From: Myrica gale
Lineage: Eukaryota > Streptophyta > Magnoliopsida > Fagales > Myricaceae
NCBI GenBank assembly: GCA_963930655.1
Contig: OZ005602.1
Span: 29,339,840 to 29,403,839 of the forward strand
Length of the DNA: 64,000 bases
Direction of reading: 5' to 3'
The translations under genes were made by a program, and so were the position numbers. Below, piece after piece: positions 10,892 through 24,737 of this stretch. The notes below the pieces were generated by a model. That model was given only the letters and a program-made list of their open reading frames with translations. It had not been told where the DNA came from and did no database searches. Every line of letters starts with the position of its first letter. Position 1 is the stretch's first letter.

Positions 10892-13800
10892 TTATTTAAT
10901 GGGGATCACCCCACGTGTAACCCCATTCACCCGCATGCTCTCCCTCTGCTGACCCAAACAGTCCGCCTCCTTGCCATCATTAAACAGAGAATGGTAAGTT
11001 GACGACAGACCATGGCTGCAGCTATTACCATTGGATAAATTATGTGCTTCTCGCATATTAGGGACTATGGACCGTGATCCCTCTTGCTGATTGAGTGAGA
11101 AATTCACATTCCCATTGCTATTGGTGGGCAAGCATTCAGAACCAGATGAGCTGGTTGGTCGTGTTGAAGGGCTAGCATCAACGTTCCTGCCTTCTTCTGA
11201 AGTGGGATTGGCAACATCGTCAAGCTTTTTTGTATTAAGAAAGCGCCCCCCACAACCTCTTGCCCTTCTCATAGCATGTAGGTGTCTAGACTCGTGGAGA
11301 TATGGCTGGTACACAAAACAGTCATACACTATACATAATCCTTTCAACCATTCTAAATCTTCTTTATTTTCCTTTAAATACATATCATAGTTCATTACGT
11401 CCTAGAGTCAAGGTAAACTATCGGACATTTTTGCTAACCAAATAGAGAAGTTTAGCTAATTGTTCTGAAAATCCATCAAGTACTGGGTATAACAAATATC
11501 ATAATTTTCTGTTTTATCTGGTGTGATTTGATAGAATTTTAGCAACCAGGTATGTTGGCTTCTCATAGGAAGCATATCTAATTAGACAACCAAAAAAAGT
11601 CTTGAAATGTGTAATTCAATGAGGGCAACACAGATACCCACGTATTTCTAATGGATCCACTTTAAGAGGGCCAACCAGCCAGTCGGAGACTAGCAAGCAC
11701 AGAGAAACACTCAAACATGAAGTTTCAGTTTATGTTCTCAATAGGGCCATATGAAGCTACAAAACCTAGAAGCAAACTTGCCAAGAATGAACAAGTCCAA
11801 CCGAAGAAAAAATATGGATTTAGGCCTGAAGAAGCTATAAACAATGAAAGTTGTATCAACTATTCAATACACGTTTATCCACTATTTTATCATCCTAAAC
11901 ATTTTGTAGAAGTAAAAAACTTCAAAAATTTATTTTACCTTCCGAACTTTTATCGCTTTCTTCTCTAGCTCAGCCTTAGCACGTGATTGTCTTCGTCTCA
12001 GAATACCATGATATTGTTTTGCATTTACATAGACAGGTTCCTCTTCCGTCTCAGGGGGTAAGGGCATTCTAGCTTGATGCATTCCATATAATCGAGGAGG
12101 TATCTGCCATCACACTAGGAACTGTCAGAACATTTTTGTTTCCCTATACAGTTGATTACAAAAAACTACTCCCAACATAAGCGCAACAGATTTTGCAACT
12201 ACTCCAACGCTAAACGCAACAGTCGCTAACTACAGGGAAACTCAGTTTCTTACGAATGTATGCAGAACACACAAGTACAATTTTTTTATCAAGAGGAGCT
12301 TAAATTTAATAGGCTTAGTGGTCAGTTTTGGTTGTATTTAAATCAAAGCATGGATGAATACATTATTTTGTCTGATCTCAAGTATTTGTTTTCGGCATAA
12401 TGCAAATATGATGCATCAAAGACATATCAGAGGATTGATTTACATAAATGATGTGTTTCTTAAGAAGTACATACAAGTTATGCACCCATATCTTCACAAG
12501 TTACATAATTTCATCCTAATCAGGGCAGTGAAAACTTCCCTCCTTGAGGCACAAGTAAGGCATGTTCTATATGCTTCATTAGAAAGAGAATGTTCCAGCA
12601 AATAATCCTACTACTACTGTCCTCCCGGTACCATTACACAGAGGACACACTGGACAGAAAATTGCATACCATGGCTTGGGGCCCATAGGAAGCAAACATT
12701 CCACCATACTGTGGATCCGAATACGGGTATGACGTCAATACCTGCATAAGTCAAGGGGAAAATAATAGAATTTTTTTTTCTGTATCCAGAAACAAGCAAA
12801 ACCAAGCCTAGATTATTAATCCAATGTTCAATGTCGAGGTCTCCATATTTTGAGAGATAGAGACAAGCAGGTCTTACAATTGAGTGACCAACAAGTTCCA
12901 TTTGCGAGTTTGGTTGAAGGTGTTCACCCAGTTTAGGTGTCAAGGATGGAACATAGTTAATATGTCGCTGCTCTTGCCCAATATTCCCATCTGATACAAA
13001 AAAGAAACTTGAAGATTAAAGTGATAATCTGAGTATGAACAAGCTAGATCGGATATTAGAAAACAATATGTGTGAGATGTTACAAAGAAACACCCCTCCC
13101 CACTGTGCCCTTCTTCTTTCTCGGGTGAGGACCAGAAATATGTCACAACTGTAAGACGAGATACTACTAAGAAATTATAAATAACAAGTTAAAGATTGAT
13201 TATCAACTAAAGGAATGAAGGTATCAGATTTTAACACAAAAATAGCGCTCCGTGCACATTTTGATATTATTGTCGTACATCGCATTTTTAAAATTAATGT
13301 ATAGTAGAAGAACCGGAAATGAAGAGCTATAAGTTCTTCCCTGTTTCGAAATATCTGGTGGGGTTATGTTGACACATCTTCCTATCGGAATTGCAGCAGA
13401 GTTGTTCAGGGAGAAGGAACTTGAAAATGCAGCTAGGGAATGACAGTCATGGAGCGAAAATTAGGAAAAGGATAGAAGCCTGAATTTACAGTAGAACTTA
13501 AATACTCTATTCGCTCATTGTAACACTCTAATGCTAAGGGGCTTGGCACCTTTGTTCCGTCAAATGAAAACTCGTGTCAAAGAAAAAGATAATAGTCATG
13601 GAAATGAGGTGAAGTTGGGTGCTTCCCCTCACATACCAAGGAACTAGATTCCAATCTATCAAAGTTTCAAATCAGAAACCATATCATATAAATGCATCTA
13701 AATGTACATATACAGACATATCTGAATAAACAAAGAGCAACTCCTGTGCCATCAGATCACAGAGAACATTTTCCAGTTTCTCCAAGTCAATTTCCATCTA

Positions 13801-14461
13801 CTAACTTAGATTTTCAAAAGGGTCATTCACCCCTAAAAACTTCATGAATCTTCACTTGGTTATTTCCACAGCCAATCCAGACTTACATGCAAGCCCACAT
13901 CATCACAAATTCTTGAAACCCAGATAATTTGGTTGTTCTTTAATTACGTCCATTTCTCTCTGTATCCCCTTCCTTTCTGCAAGGAAAGATCTGCCATAAA
14001 AAGTTAAGCCTCTCTTATCTCTGAAGCAACCTTTTTTCCTCATTAACCCACCAAATTGGGACAGAAAGAGTTAGAATGGGTAGACACATAAACACAAATG
14101 TACATGTAAACATATCCATGGATGCATGCATAAAATATTAAGAAAATCTCCACAGGGCATTTCACCTCAAGAGAGGACGTCTGGTAAGATGACTACCTGA
14201 GTGTGAGGCCACAGTGCCCTGCATTTCTTTGCTGAATTTAGCTCCATCATCCAGCCGACCGGTCTCTTTCGACTGCATAGCACAATTCCTAACAGAACCA
14301 TTTAGGTGTTCCATCGAAGACGATTTCGAAGCACTGTCAACAAAGGATCCATTGTTCCCCACACCACTCCACCACGGTTGGAAATAAGTGGCCGACTGCA
14401 ACACAGCCTGCCTACCATGTTCTTGCCGTCCATCTTCATTTCCGGGCTTCGCGGGCATCAT
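10892..14461 (-). CDS. NF-YA: Nuclear transcription factor Y subunit A (NF-YA/HAP2)
   Basis: Five coding exons on the minus strand: 14197-14461, 12878-12990, 12670-12741, 11939-12103 and 10892-11305. They total 1029 bases in phase, giving 342 residues. The conserved core lies at about residues 172-232. It has the NF-YB/YC-binding helix ([20 protein letters not shown], then RAKAELEKK), a linker, and the CCAAT-binding part [20 protein letters not shown] followed by RFLNTKK. Upstream are the family blocks MELVGHSI and [23 protein letters not shown] joins the NF-YB/NF-YC dimer and gives it CCAAT-box specificity in the nucleus. The ATG at 14461 is preceded directly by an in-frame TGA, which fixes the start (a second ATG follows at once). 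A purine-rich leader near 15060-15250, separated by a likely UTR intron, is the probable 5' UTR. All motifs are intact. Confidence 0.95.
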
Positions 14462-15059
14462 TCACAACTTCCTCCTTCAACCCCATAAATTAAAAAAAAA
14501 AAAACTGATTCTTACCAAAATATACCAGAAAAATATTGATCAAATTTTGGAGTCCATATGTAAGCAAAAGAGAACATGCACGCTGACCGATAGGACAAGA
14601 GACATGTATATTACAACCAAAGTGAGGATATACTACACAAAATGTCTAATCAATTCAACCTAGTGTTCAGAGCTTGAACATGATATGAACCTACGACTTT
14701 TGATCAGTAGCTGAAAATTTTGGAGGGAAAAGCAGAAGAAATCCGATTCAACTTCTGAAAATTCATGACCCCACTCCATTCAACTTGGCCTCATACAACA
14801 TTTAGCTATAATTACGCTGAATTTTGATATGGGTATTTCAAATCAACTCCAATTTCTGCTTATCCAATCTCTCAAATAAACAACAAACACATATTCAGAA
14901 GGAAAAAAAGAAGACTTTTTGAAAAAAGTCTGGAATTTGGACCACCTTTTTCTCTCCTTTTCTTCACTTTTCTCAACACCCAAGCAGAGGCTAACAAAAG
15001 AGAAAAAATTACCAAAATTTGCCTACTAGAAAAGACCCTGACAACATCTTATCAAATTT

Positions 15060-15250
15060 TTGAATCAAGACCCAGACCCCGAAAGAGAGAGATGAGAGGG
15101 ATACGTTGGGGGAACAATCTACTGCAGGATGCGAAACAGAAGATCCGAACCCGAGATGCTTTGGTTTTTCACAAGTCGAAGCTCACCATAACTCAGTCTC
15201 TCTCTCCCCGACTCTCCCTATCTCTCCCTCTCTCTGTGCAACCTTAAAGA
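15060..15250 (-). promoter_or_regulatory. Probable NF-YA 5' leader exon and promoter-proximal region
   Basis: The minus strand here is GA/CT-rich (runs of CTCTCTCTC-type sequence on the plus strand at 15200-15235), as in many plant 5' UTRs. It lies about 600 bases before the NF-YA ATG with no coding potential between, which suggests a leader intron. The exact transcript start is not visible. Confidence 0.4.
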
Positions 15251-15850
15251 GAGACAGTGGAAGGTGACAGGGAAAGAGAAAAAAGTCTATTTACAAGAAA
15301 ACAAAAGATAGTTGGCCTTTTGCAAGATTTTCCAGAAACACTTAAATTACAATTAGCATTATATTTCATTTTCACTAGATGTACTGATCACGCAAAGGTC
15401 GCTCTCTCTGTCTCATCTTCAGGAAAGAAAACAAGGGACGATAAATTTTGAATATTAAATGACGTGCAGAAGTTCGAGCGGCTTGACCAAACTAACCCGC
15501 TCCAGAGTTTCTTCCATTTTAATTTTAGAAATTATGATAAGTTCATCTCATTAAGTGTTAGCCCAAAACATTTCAAACTGGGTAGTTTAGTGCTCAAATC
15601 GAGGTTCTTGGAAGAGATTGTCCCAGTTCGATGTACAATCTTAACTATCAAATCTTGTTCCGATGAAAATAAAATTGATAATTTAGATCATAAAAAGATA
15701 TTTGAATGATAGATATGTGATATATTAGAAATAATATCATAATTAAATTTATTAAATTTATATGATATTATTGTTACCACGATATCGAGTTTAAATGTAA
15801 TATTATTATCAAATTTTAGTAGATATAAGTTTTATAAACCCAACTACTTA

Positions 15851-16100
15851 AATATTTTAGGGATAAATACAAAATTGGTCTATGTGCTATACGCAAAAAT
15901 CGATTTAGTCCCTGTGATATGAAAATCATCGATTTAGTCCCTTTGATTTCAGAAAGTGATAAAATCAGTCCCTGATGGAGGACCAATAACAAATGAAAAT
16001 AGAATTACAGGGACTAAATCGATGTTTTTCATATCACAGGGACTAAATCGATTTTTACGTATAGCACAGGGACTGATTTTGTATTTATTCCAATATTTTA
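15851..16100. mobile_element. MITE, 232 bp, with 9-bp target-site duplication
   Basis: AATATTTTA occurs at 15851-15859 and again at 16092-16100, flanking the element at 15860-16091. Its arms are long, nearly perfect inverted repeats: both read inward as GG(G/A)ATAAATACAAAAT, then TGTGCTATACG, then AAAAATCGATTTAGTCCCTG. It has no coding capacity. A 9-bp duplication with long arms points to a Mutator-like non-autonomous element. Confidence 0.88.
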
Positions 16101-18000
16101 TCTCTTGTTACTATTTCTCTTATCTCTTCGTTTTAATTTTTTTCTTTTTAATAAAGTTGATTTTATATGATGAAATATAATGAAATTGATAATATAAATT
16201 ATAAAAATGATATTTTATCAATGGAATGCAAATTCAAAAGAATAATAATAAAATATATGCACAAATCAATCTGTAACAATAATACTTCAAAGAATTGTGG
16301 AATTAGATTCGTCGCTTCTTTAACCTAAAGCATCTTGATTCCCTTATTTCATATGATGTGATTGAATCATTCAAAGGTGATATACCGGACACCACCACGA
16401 TACGTTAGAATAGATTCTCTTTTGTATATTTTCTTTTATCCATTTTCATATTCCTGCCGTACAAAAAGATGAAAGCCGCTAAGGTGCAACTTGTGGCTGA
16501 CCTTCGCCGTTGACTAGAAGTGTTAAGGTGGGCCCGTGTTGACTGTTTCAAACTAACAAGAATGCTTAAGCCTTAAATGGTACATATATCTGATTATCTG
16601 GTTAATAATAGAAGGGAATTTCGGATGCTACTTCCTAAAGATTAAACTATACATGTTGCTTGAAAAAACCCATTAAGTGACTTTATGGGGCCAAGTCAGA
16701 ATATAATTTTTGGGAGACCAAAGTGTAACGTGGTAACATTTGAGGGGTCGATATAAAAGATTTTTCAAAGTAAAGCCTAAATTTTTTTTAAGGAGATTTG
16801 GGGAGTTTTGACTTGGCTATCCATGTGTTATAATATAATCACATTTTTTTTAATCCCTACGAATTTCCCTAAGTGGTTTAAGACTTAGATCTTAGTGATT
16901 TGTCTCCTTTAATGTCCCAACTTCAAAAAGGGAGGAGGCAACCAGCGTATGGGCGTGACTATAGGAGCACCCCTACAGCAAAATGTTTGATTTGAGTCAT
17001 AGCTATTGTCTAATGGGGGAGCTCGTCACCACAGTACTAACAAGATTATCAGAGAGTCTCAACCCATCCACTAGATCTAAGGTAAAATTTTACTTTCGCA
17101 AACTATTTTAATTTATGTCCTAACTCAAACTTCCGACCTTATAACTAATAAACAACGGATGATAACAAATTGACTACATCCGCAATAAAAAAAATTATTA
17201 ATAATAATAAAGAAAGCTAGTAGCTTTGCTATCCCGCTTACCAATCTGAATAACCCCGGTTGAAGCTTCTAATATTCCATCTGTTGGTTTTTTTTTTCTT
17301 TTACTAGGCATCTTTTGGTTTAGTGTATAGCTAATTATGCTCTTAAGAAAAGTCCACGAGATGCCAGCCTGACACTTGTATTTAATTCAAAACGTGTCCA
17401 ACAAGAGCCGCCGCCGGGCCCCCCACCATATGAAAGCTCCCCCCGCCCCAACACAAAATTCGCCAACCTTAGCTGGCAAACTAAGACGGCGCAGCGCCGT
17501 CAGTAAACGGGCTTTTAGCAGCCAAGATCTATGCAAACCGAGGGTACGAAGCCCACGTAACCGACAGTATCCCTTCAAGCAGGAGAAACCGACACGTCAG
17601 AAGTGGATTACAGAAGAAACAACCCCACTAGCAAAACTTTCGAACAGTTTCGGGTCTTATATTTTATTTTTCTTGAAGAACAGTTTCTGGTCAATCAGTA
17701 TAATTTTCTACCCAGCCAAACATAAAGTAGAATGTAATTGCATTTCCTCAGCTGTCAACTCTTTACAGTCTGCTGACCGTACAAACTTGCCCATGTTTGG
17801 CAGGCATGACCCTATGGCCTACTAGACCTTTTCCTTTGCTCCTAAGTGACAAAAGTAGGTGGAAGGGAAGCCCCATTCTGGGTCAGGTCAATGGCCTACT
17901 GGAGAAGACAGATTATTCCTTAAATCAATTCCCTGATATGTCATGTCATTGTAGTTCTTGGCGATTCTCATACAAACCCACAAATCAATTCCAGTAAACC
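16101..18000. other. Intergenic DNA between NF-YA and FRA10AC1 genes
   Basis: The stretch is mostly AT-rich. A GC-richer patch at 17390-17580 holds overlapping ORFs on both strands (149 and 63 codons) with no recognisable domain. The end near 18000 probably holds the 3' UTR or terminator of the FRA10AC1-like gene. I see no further gene. Confidence 0.4.
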
Positions 18001-18279
18001 TCTAATAGAAAAAAGACGAAAACCATTTTGGCATCATTTTCCCCTTTACACTGTTGCTAGCAACTGTACTCTTTGCTCCAAATGTGGCGCGCAGTGATTT
18101 GCAAGATATTCTGTAAGGAGGAAGGCAGAGGCATACAGAGCGAAGCTCGATTAAGAAATGGAAGTCCATGTTTGGCATTCCCTTCACCATTGAAATGCAA
18201 GGCACTATTATATACTATTCTTGCTATTTCTAACTGTTTGCTTCCCCTTGGAATATGGCAGCATTCATTCGGCAGATGA

Positions 18280-21200
18280 TCATGGAAACATGCCCTCAAG
18301 AAATTCATCAAAGTTATCATCGTCATCAGTTTTTTGATCACCAGTTGAAACTGAAGCCTTTTTCCCTGCAAACAGTAAGAGTATTAGAGCAAGTTGAGCT
18401 CTAAACTAATGTGTAACATCTGAGTATAACGAGAGGTAAAAGTCCAGACCTTTTTTCCTCTCTTTGATCCCTTCATACTCAAGATCTATTTCATCATCGC
18501 TTCCTGATCGATTCCTGGAATAGACAGCGAGTGAGGAATCCGTATTTTAATAAGTAGAAAATTGGTTCCAACTGAAAAACAACCATGGACTTTGCTTGGC
18601 ACCTCTTTCTTTTGTTTTCTGATTGCTCCTTCTCTTTCCGCCTTTTGTAATGAAGCTTCTCAGCACATCTATAAGAGAGCCACCAACAAACACGGAAAAA
18701 ATGCATTAGCATAACTTCAAACTGGCAAACCAAAAGCCATAGTAAAGAGGAAAAAGACGTCATTGTTCATTCCAAGACACATCCAACACCAGATTTGATC
18801 ATCTTCCTATGAAGAATATCAAGAAAAAGACGATCTCAGATCTGTGACATGCTATTCTGTAATACGGAGAAATAATTTATTCTTGGACTGAATTTCAGAG
18901 AGCCTGCCACATCCCATGCTAAGCCTATTCTGTCATAAAACAAAAAGCTCTCCGAATCATAGAGTTGATAAATTCAACAATCTATTGGACAGTTATAATC
19001 CGAATTCACAGATTATTTTTCTTCTCTATCACTGTCACCTACTCCACTTTAATTTATCCCAACAATGCATTATGCTTCCAACTTAGAATGGAGATTCTTG
19101 TCCAACTTTTGCTATGTCCTTATAAGAAAATCAGTAAATGGAAAACCAGAACCAAGTTAGGTTTCATTCATCACAGAAATGTCAACGTAATCCCATTGAA
19201 TTCCTATGCATTAATCCAGCAAGAGTGCACATAAAGTGGAAATCCTTTTGTTTTTTTTCACAACAACATCTTCCTGAAGCAAAATGAAGCATGGATAAGA
19301 AACAACCAGGAGGGCCGAATTTTCCAGAAAACATCTTCAAATTATTTAGGTGAAATTCCCATCCTGCTCAACCACTGCATCAGCTACACCTATTCGTGAA
19401 TAGCCATATGATTGGATACAGAATTAGCAAGAAAAAACCACCAACCTATCACAAGTTACCAATTTCACAAGAGCTTGTTTGTTTTCTCCAGCTTCAGAAT
19501 AAGAAAAGTTTACCTGCAATGCAACAGCCAAGAAGTGACAGAAGATTTAAATAGAGAACCAGAACCCAGACACGAAGAAAATTCTACAAGCCAGAGAGAA
19601 TTTTGGATCCTTCGTCCCTATTAGTAAGATTTTACTTCAATGCGTCAAGACTGAGGAAACATGGAGTACAAATGTATTCTCACTAGCCAAAAGCTAGACC
19701 TTAATTTGAGCAAAGACCGGACAGATAAAGTTTAAATGATTTTCATATCAGTTTGTGAATTGGCAAGTGAAAATGTTTTCCCTCTTCACACTAGCCAGAG
19801 ATAACATTGAATCATACCCTTGTTGTTTGATGGGTCAATGGAGGAAAAATGAATAGTTGTATCACCGCAATTATGAGCAAGCAAACCACAACCACCACCA
19901 CCACCCCCCCAAAAAAAAATTAAAATAAAAGAAAAGAGCGAAGAGGAAAAAAGAAATTATTTGGATACAAAAAAGATTAAGTAATGATGAATTAACTTCG
20001 TCATAGCAATTAATAGAAAAATACATGATAATTGCAGAACAAAGAGTTTTAAAAAAAGTAGCAAACCGAGGAAAATAAATAAAGCAGGTTAGCACATAAA
20101 TGGTCAAAACAAAAGTCGTCACAAATTAAAATACATAAATAATTTAATTACGAATAACACTTTTACAATGCCATTTGGGAGAAATATTATAAACCACCAA
20201 AAATTATTCCATACCATCATATGGTTAAGAGATCGGTGATGTTTATAGAAACACTTACCTCATAACTTGCTAAGCCATCTTTCCCATCACAATGTTTGTT
20301 ACCACATATAAACTGTCCTGACAGAAAAAGGTAACAAGTCAATAATAAACTCAGAAACAATTCGCAACTAAGAGCATTCTTTTTAATTACAAGAGAAAGG
20401 TAATTGCAACATGCAATAACCAAGTCAAGCACAGGTGGGAAGCAATTCCAAGAAGCAATAACTTAAGAGAGAGAGAGGAGAAGTCGTGATAAAACATGCT
20501 ACAGAACAAGAAATGAAATTAGAAGAACTCGTTGTTTAGGTGATATATCAAAGATATTAAAAACTTCATCAAGGAAGATCAACCATCAATGCTTTCCCCA
20601 AATATTAACCATCTAAAGTCAGTAATATTTTTTGTGGGGCTGGTAGAGAAATTTTTTAAATGAACAAGCAACTGAAAGAAATTCCATGCCGACAGAGTGG
20701 GTAGGCAACAAAATAATATAGCTAACGACCTGAAGGTAAAATACCACCGACAGATAGAATAAACCGAGATTCAAACTTGGACCAAATGGTGGGGAGGGTC
20801 ACTCTCTATGAAGTAGACCAAAGGCTTAGAATCGCTAAAACAAAATCGCAACATCAACTCCCTAATATCAAAGTGAAAGAATACAAGTTGACACATATGG
20901 CTATTCATTTGCCAAAGTGCGTATCATCTGGCACAAAATCACAAATGGAGGGGCAAACAACCTTTTTTAAAAGTAATCAATGAGGAGATTAATATTACCT
21001 TTCCCAGATCTGACTTCCTTTTCTGTCCTCCACCTCAGACCAATCTATAAAGAAAAGATATCAGATCAGAGTTTAGATAGGATGACTACTATGAGACATT
21101 CTAAACATCACAAAACAGAACCTGTCCAAAAGTTACAAAACATTTGGTCTCTTCCCTTGAACATCCCAAGGAATTTCAATTGTGCTTAGGTTTTTTACCA

Positions 21201-24200
21201 TACTTTGATCATTCAAACAACTCAATTATTTTCACGAGTCAATTGTTTAGGGTCTTCTCAACACAGTATTGTGTTTACTTGATGACAACCCAATTTTTGA
21301 GTCTCCTATAAAGGAATTTAACATCGATGAGAACTGAATCTAACAGTCGTTCCCCTTCATCGTGTTTCAGTTTATCACTAACTTCCCCACCACAGGTTTT
21401 AGGAAGTATGTTCACCAAAATGTTATAAATGCTTCCATCTATATGTTTTTGGTCCCTGTTTTCTTTAGCAAAAGGCGAGTAGGATTAATGAACTCCAGCA
21501 ACCTACAGTAGGCCTGGAAAAAACCAAGATATCCTTCTCCAAAACCCACAGCCCCCCAAAAAAACACAAAATAAAGGCCATCATAAACCACAACTCATAT
21601 GCTGTCCCTTTAAAAGATAGTGAAATCTTATGACAGAGTCAAAACCAAATTTACTGCAAAATTTACATTAGCTAAGAGACAAAGCTTTCAGAATCCAAGA
21701 TGAAAGAATTGGAAGATAGGAAGAAATTTAAACTAAGGAGAGAAGAACCGGAATCTGAAATACTTCTCACATTCTCTCAACAACTTTGTTTATTTCATTT
21801 CAAAATTTCTGAGAAGAATAATTAAGAACGTCTAAAGTGGATGGAAACAAACTCCAACTAGATACAACAGAATAGGACATCATTCCAAGAGATGTAATGG
21901 TTAGAAAATGTGTGCCTCTGAATAACAAGGTAATGGAAGTATCACAGGTGAAGACCAACTACTATGAATACCCTTAAAAAGGGCCAAATAAAAGCATCAA
22001 ACTGTGAAGTTTCATAAGTTAAAAATCACAGCAAAAGAGACAGCACTCTACAGATTGAGAAAAGAATCACCTTGCCAGTTTTGTAGTGTGACATGTCAGC
22101 TATACAATATCTTCAGTGAGTTAAAGGCAGTGAAAAAGGACAAATATCTAAAATAATTACATGACTATGGAACAATATCTGCTCACAAAGGATACTCTTT
22201 GAAAAGCTTAGCATAGTAACGCTTCACCAGCCTTTGCTCCCAAGAAGGATCCATATCATCTTCCTCAGTACGTATGAACCTTTTGTCAATTGGCCAAAAC
22301 TAATTACAAATACTGACTATGCAAAAGTCCTGGATCTAGGAAGACAAGCTCACAAAAAAAAACATATTTCCAAGAGAAAATTAAAGCATTGCATCATCAA
22401 GATATTACTCCCATAATTAGTGGCATTTCCAATTGGATGATCTGAAGTGTATCTGCTCTTTAACTAGTGCTATGTGGCTCAAAAGGATTATGAATATGAA
22501 AACAGCATGTAAAAGATAATGAGACATGAAATGCCATCTTAAGAATACATCAAAACATAGTTGTTCGTAATTAATATCATGTAGTGATTAACATGTATAT
22601 TTCCACCATGAAAGTAAGGAATTAAACAGACACTAGGATTGTCCACAAGAAAAGATGAACTTCTCCAAGATACTCAAAGGCCAAATAGCAGACTAATAAT
22701 GAACCGCAAAAGATAACCGATTCAAAAAAATCCAAACAAGATCCAGAGCATGGGGAGAAGATCTTAACTTGAGTAATAACCGTAGACATTTACGCATCAC
22801 ATGATAAAACCCAAAGAAGTGCAGTAGCAAAATGTACAACCAATAGTAAATTGTAGAGTAACGCCACAGGACGTACCGATAACCCTCTCTTAGGGTGTCT
22901 TGATCAGTTTTAACAGGCAACTGTACAGGTGTAGCTTTTTCATTCCCATAAAACCCAACTGCAACACAAACCAAGAATCTTAACCGCCAAAGGATATGCA
23001 TTAAGCTTCACCAATTCCATTACCATTATTTTCAAGAGAAACACCCAGATAATCTCTTGCTGTACTCAGCTTAGATGGAAGTTAAGTATCACCAAGATGA
23101 AAATTATAGTTTTTAAGTAGAGCCTAATTCAGGCCAAATTAACAAATGAAATATTAAAAACAAGAATAAAGTAGGGAAAGCAATTCCAAGAAAGTTTGAC
23201 AACAAAACGCAGTAACTCAATGCAGAGCTACATCCACTAACAGGTACCTCAAGCCTTGGAATTTAAAAGGAAAGAGAAAAATTTATCCATCAAGAATGCT
23301 TATTATGGTTACCCAACACTTGCTCGGTACAAAACTGGAGCACAATTACCTTAAGAATAACCACGTGCATACAGCGATGAGCCAAGCAAACAAGGGCACC
23401 ACAAGCAAGAATTAATCACATAAACAAGTAAGGAAAACACCAAATTATCTGGTTTGCTTAGGCCATATATAGTTTTCTCAATTGAGCAAACGAACTGAAC
23501 CAGGATGAGTACGAAACAATTTGTCACAGATTCCCATGCACAAAATCTTGATGCATATCCCTACGTGTACCACTCAGCTACAAACACCAGGACGCTATAA
23601 GCTCCCTCACAAAACATTTGAATGATATCTAGACTCTTGCCACCCTATGGCACTCTCTGGTCAAGCATAAAATTGCAACCACAAGAATTATTCCATCAAT
23701 AACCGAGAAACACATATAAGGACGATTGTAGCCCCCTTCCTCCTTAGTGGAGAGGATTGTTCATCATCCGATTTTTTTAGGACGCAAGGACCCAACAAAC
23801 GAAAAGCTCGCCATTTGCATGCTTCCTTGGTGTCCATTTCCATGGCAACCTATTACCAAATCAAAGCATCTTCCTTAAGTCTAGTTAGGTAAGGAAATCA
23901 TCCCGATGCCATATGACTTCTGGAAAATATAAGAATTTTCAAAATGAGATTAAGTCAAGTTTTAATACGTAGGAACTTCATAATCAGCAACTTTATAATC
24001 CATATGCTGCCCCTAAAATCCATATTTTCGAGTTCCTACAGGTCCTAGAAGCTCACGAGGACCACCAGCAACAAAATCCAACAACCACGAGAACAAAATT
24101 TGAAGCAGAAGGTAAGTATACTAAGAGCGAATACAACGTCTTCGCCTAGTAGAAGTAATAGCCACCACTACATACGACAGCCAGCAGAATAGGGTCCGAT

Positions 24201-24563
24201 CCTAGCAACAACTCCTTAGCGAAAATTAATTATTAAGCAAAAAGCAAATTTTCTTGGCCTAGTGCAATCCACAGTCGCAATGTGTATCAAACAATCTGAA
24301 TATACAGCATATATTTAGAGGGAAACAGACTGGAACCCACTGTAATCGTTGACGAATTTCTTGTGGCGGTCATAGGCGTTGAGGCCTCGGATATGAGCCT
24401 GGTACTGCCTGAAAAAGATTAGGGTTTTAAAATTGCTTAGAAGCATCGAACAGCACACGGGAAACCAAATAGCTGACAGAAAGAGATAGAGGGAGGAGGA
24501 AGCTCACTGCTTTCGCTCTTCTCGGCCGAAGATTTCCGACCTCAGCGACCGGAACGACGCCAT
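18280..24563 (-). CDS. FRA10AC1: FRA10AC1-like nuclear protein
   Basis: Eleven coding exons on the minus strand: 24508-24563, 24341-24408, 22877-22958, 22196-22279, 22071-22110, 20999-21044, 20259-20317, 19446-19513, 18603-18668, 18450-18514 and 18280-18365. They sum to 720 bases in phase, giving 239 residues. Recognisable blocks, in order, are MASFRSLRSEIFG, YDRHKKFVNDY, KTDQDTLREGYRFIRTEEDD, WEQRLVKRYYAKLFKEYCIA, GLRWRTEKEV, GKGQFICGNKHC, QALVKLVTCDRC and a charged tail ending NFDEFLEGMFP. The two CxxxxC/CxxC pairs may bind metal. The human homologue is a nuclear protein found with the spliceosomal C complex, so a role in RNA processing is inferred here. The gene looks complete. One intron is U12-type; the other ten are GT-AG. 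Confidence 0.93.
22111..22195 (-). other. U12-type (minor spliceosome) intron, 85 nt
   Basis: On the minus strand the exon end AAAGA is followed by GTATCCTTT, the U12 5' splice-site consensus. A branch-like CCTTTAAC lies about 10 nt before the acceptor TGAAG. Splicing here restores the conserved peptide FKEYCIADM (GA plus A, phase 2). Any U2-type reading from the nearby GTGAGC would insert extra residues and lose that match. It lies in the FRA10AC1-like gene. Confidence 0.85.
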
Positions 24564-24735
24564 CTAGCTCCCCCGGACAAAGCCTGGAAGTCCTTCGCTT
24601 TTTAACGGCTCTCTCTCCCCCTGGTTCGTCAGTGCCGCGATGATCTCCTGCAGGATCGTTCGCACCAAAATACTTGGTCTCGACGTGACAAATGGGTTCG
24701 CTTTTTTTGGATTCTGTGAAAAATTAATGAAATCT
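24564..24735 (-). promoter_or_regulatory. Upstream region of FRA10AC1-like gene
   Basis: This short stretch lies between the ATG and the start of the repeat array at 24.74 kb. It must hold the leader and at least part of the promoter. I saw no clear TATA box. Confidence 0.3.
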
Positions 24736-24737
24736 TT

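Noticed and set aside
17376-17825. 149-codon plus-strand ORF in a GC-richer patch
   Set aside because: No recognisable domain and no splice or leader context; ORFs are open on both strands, as expected of GC-rich DNA.
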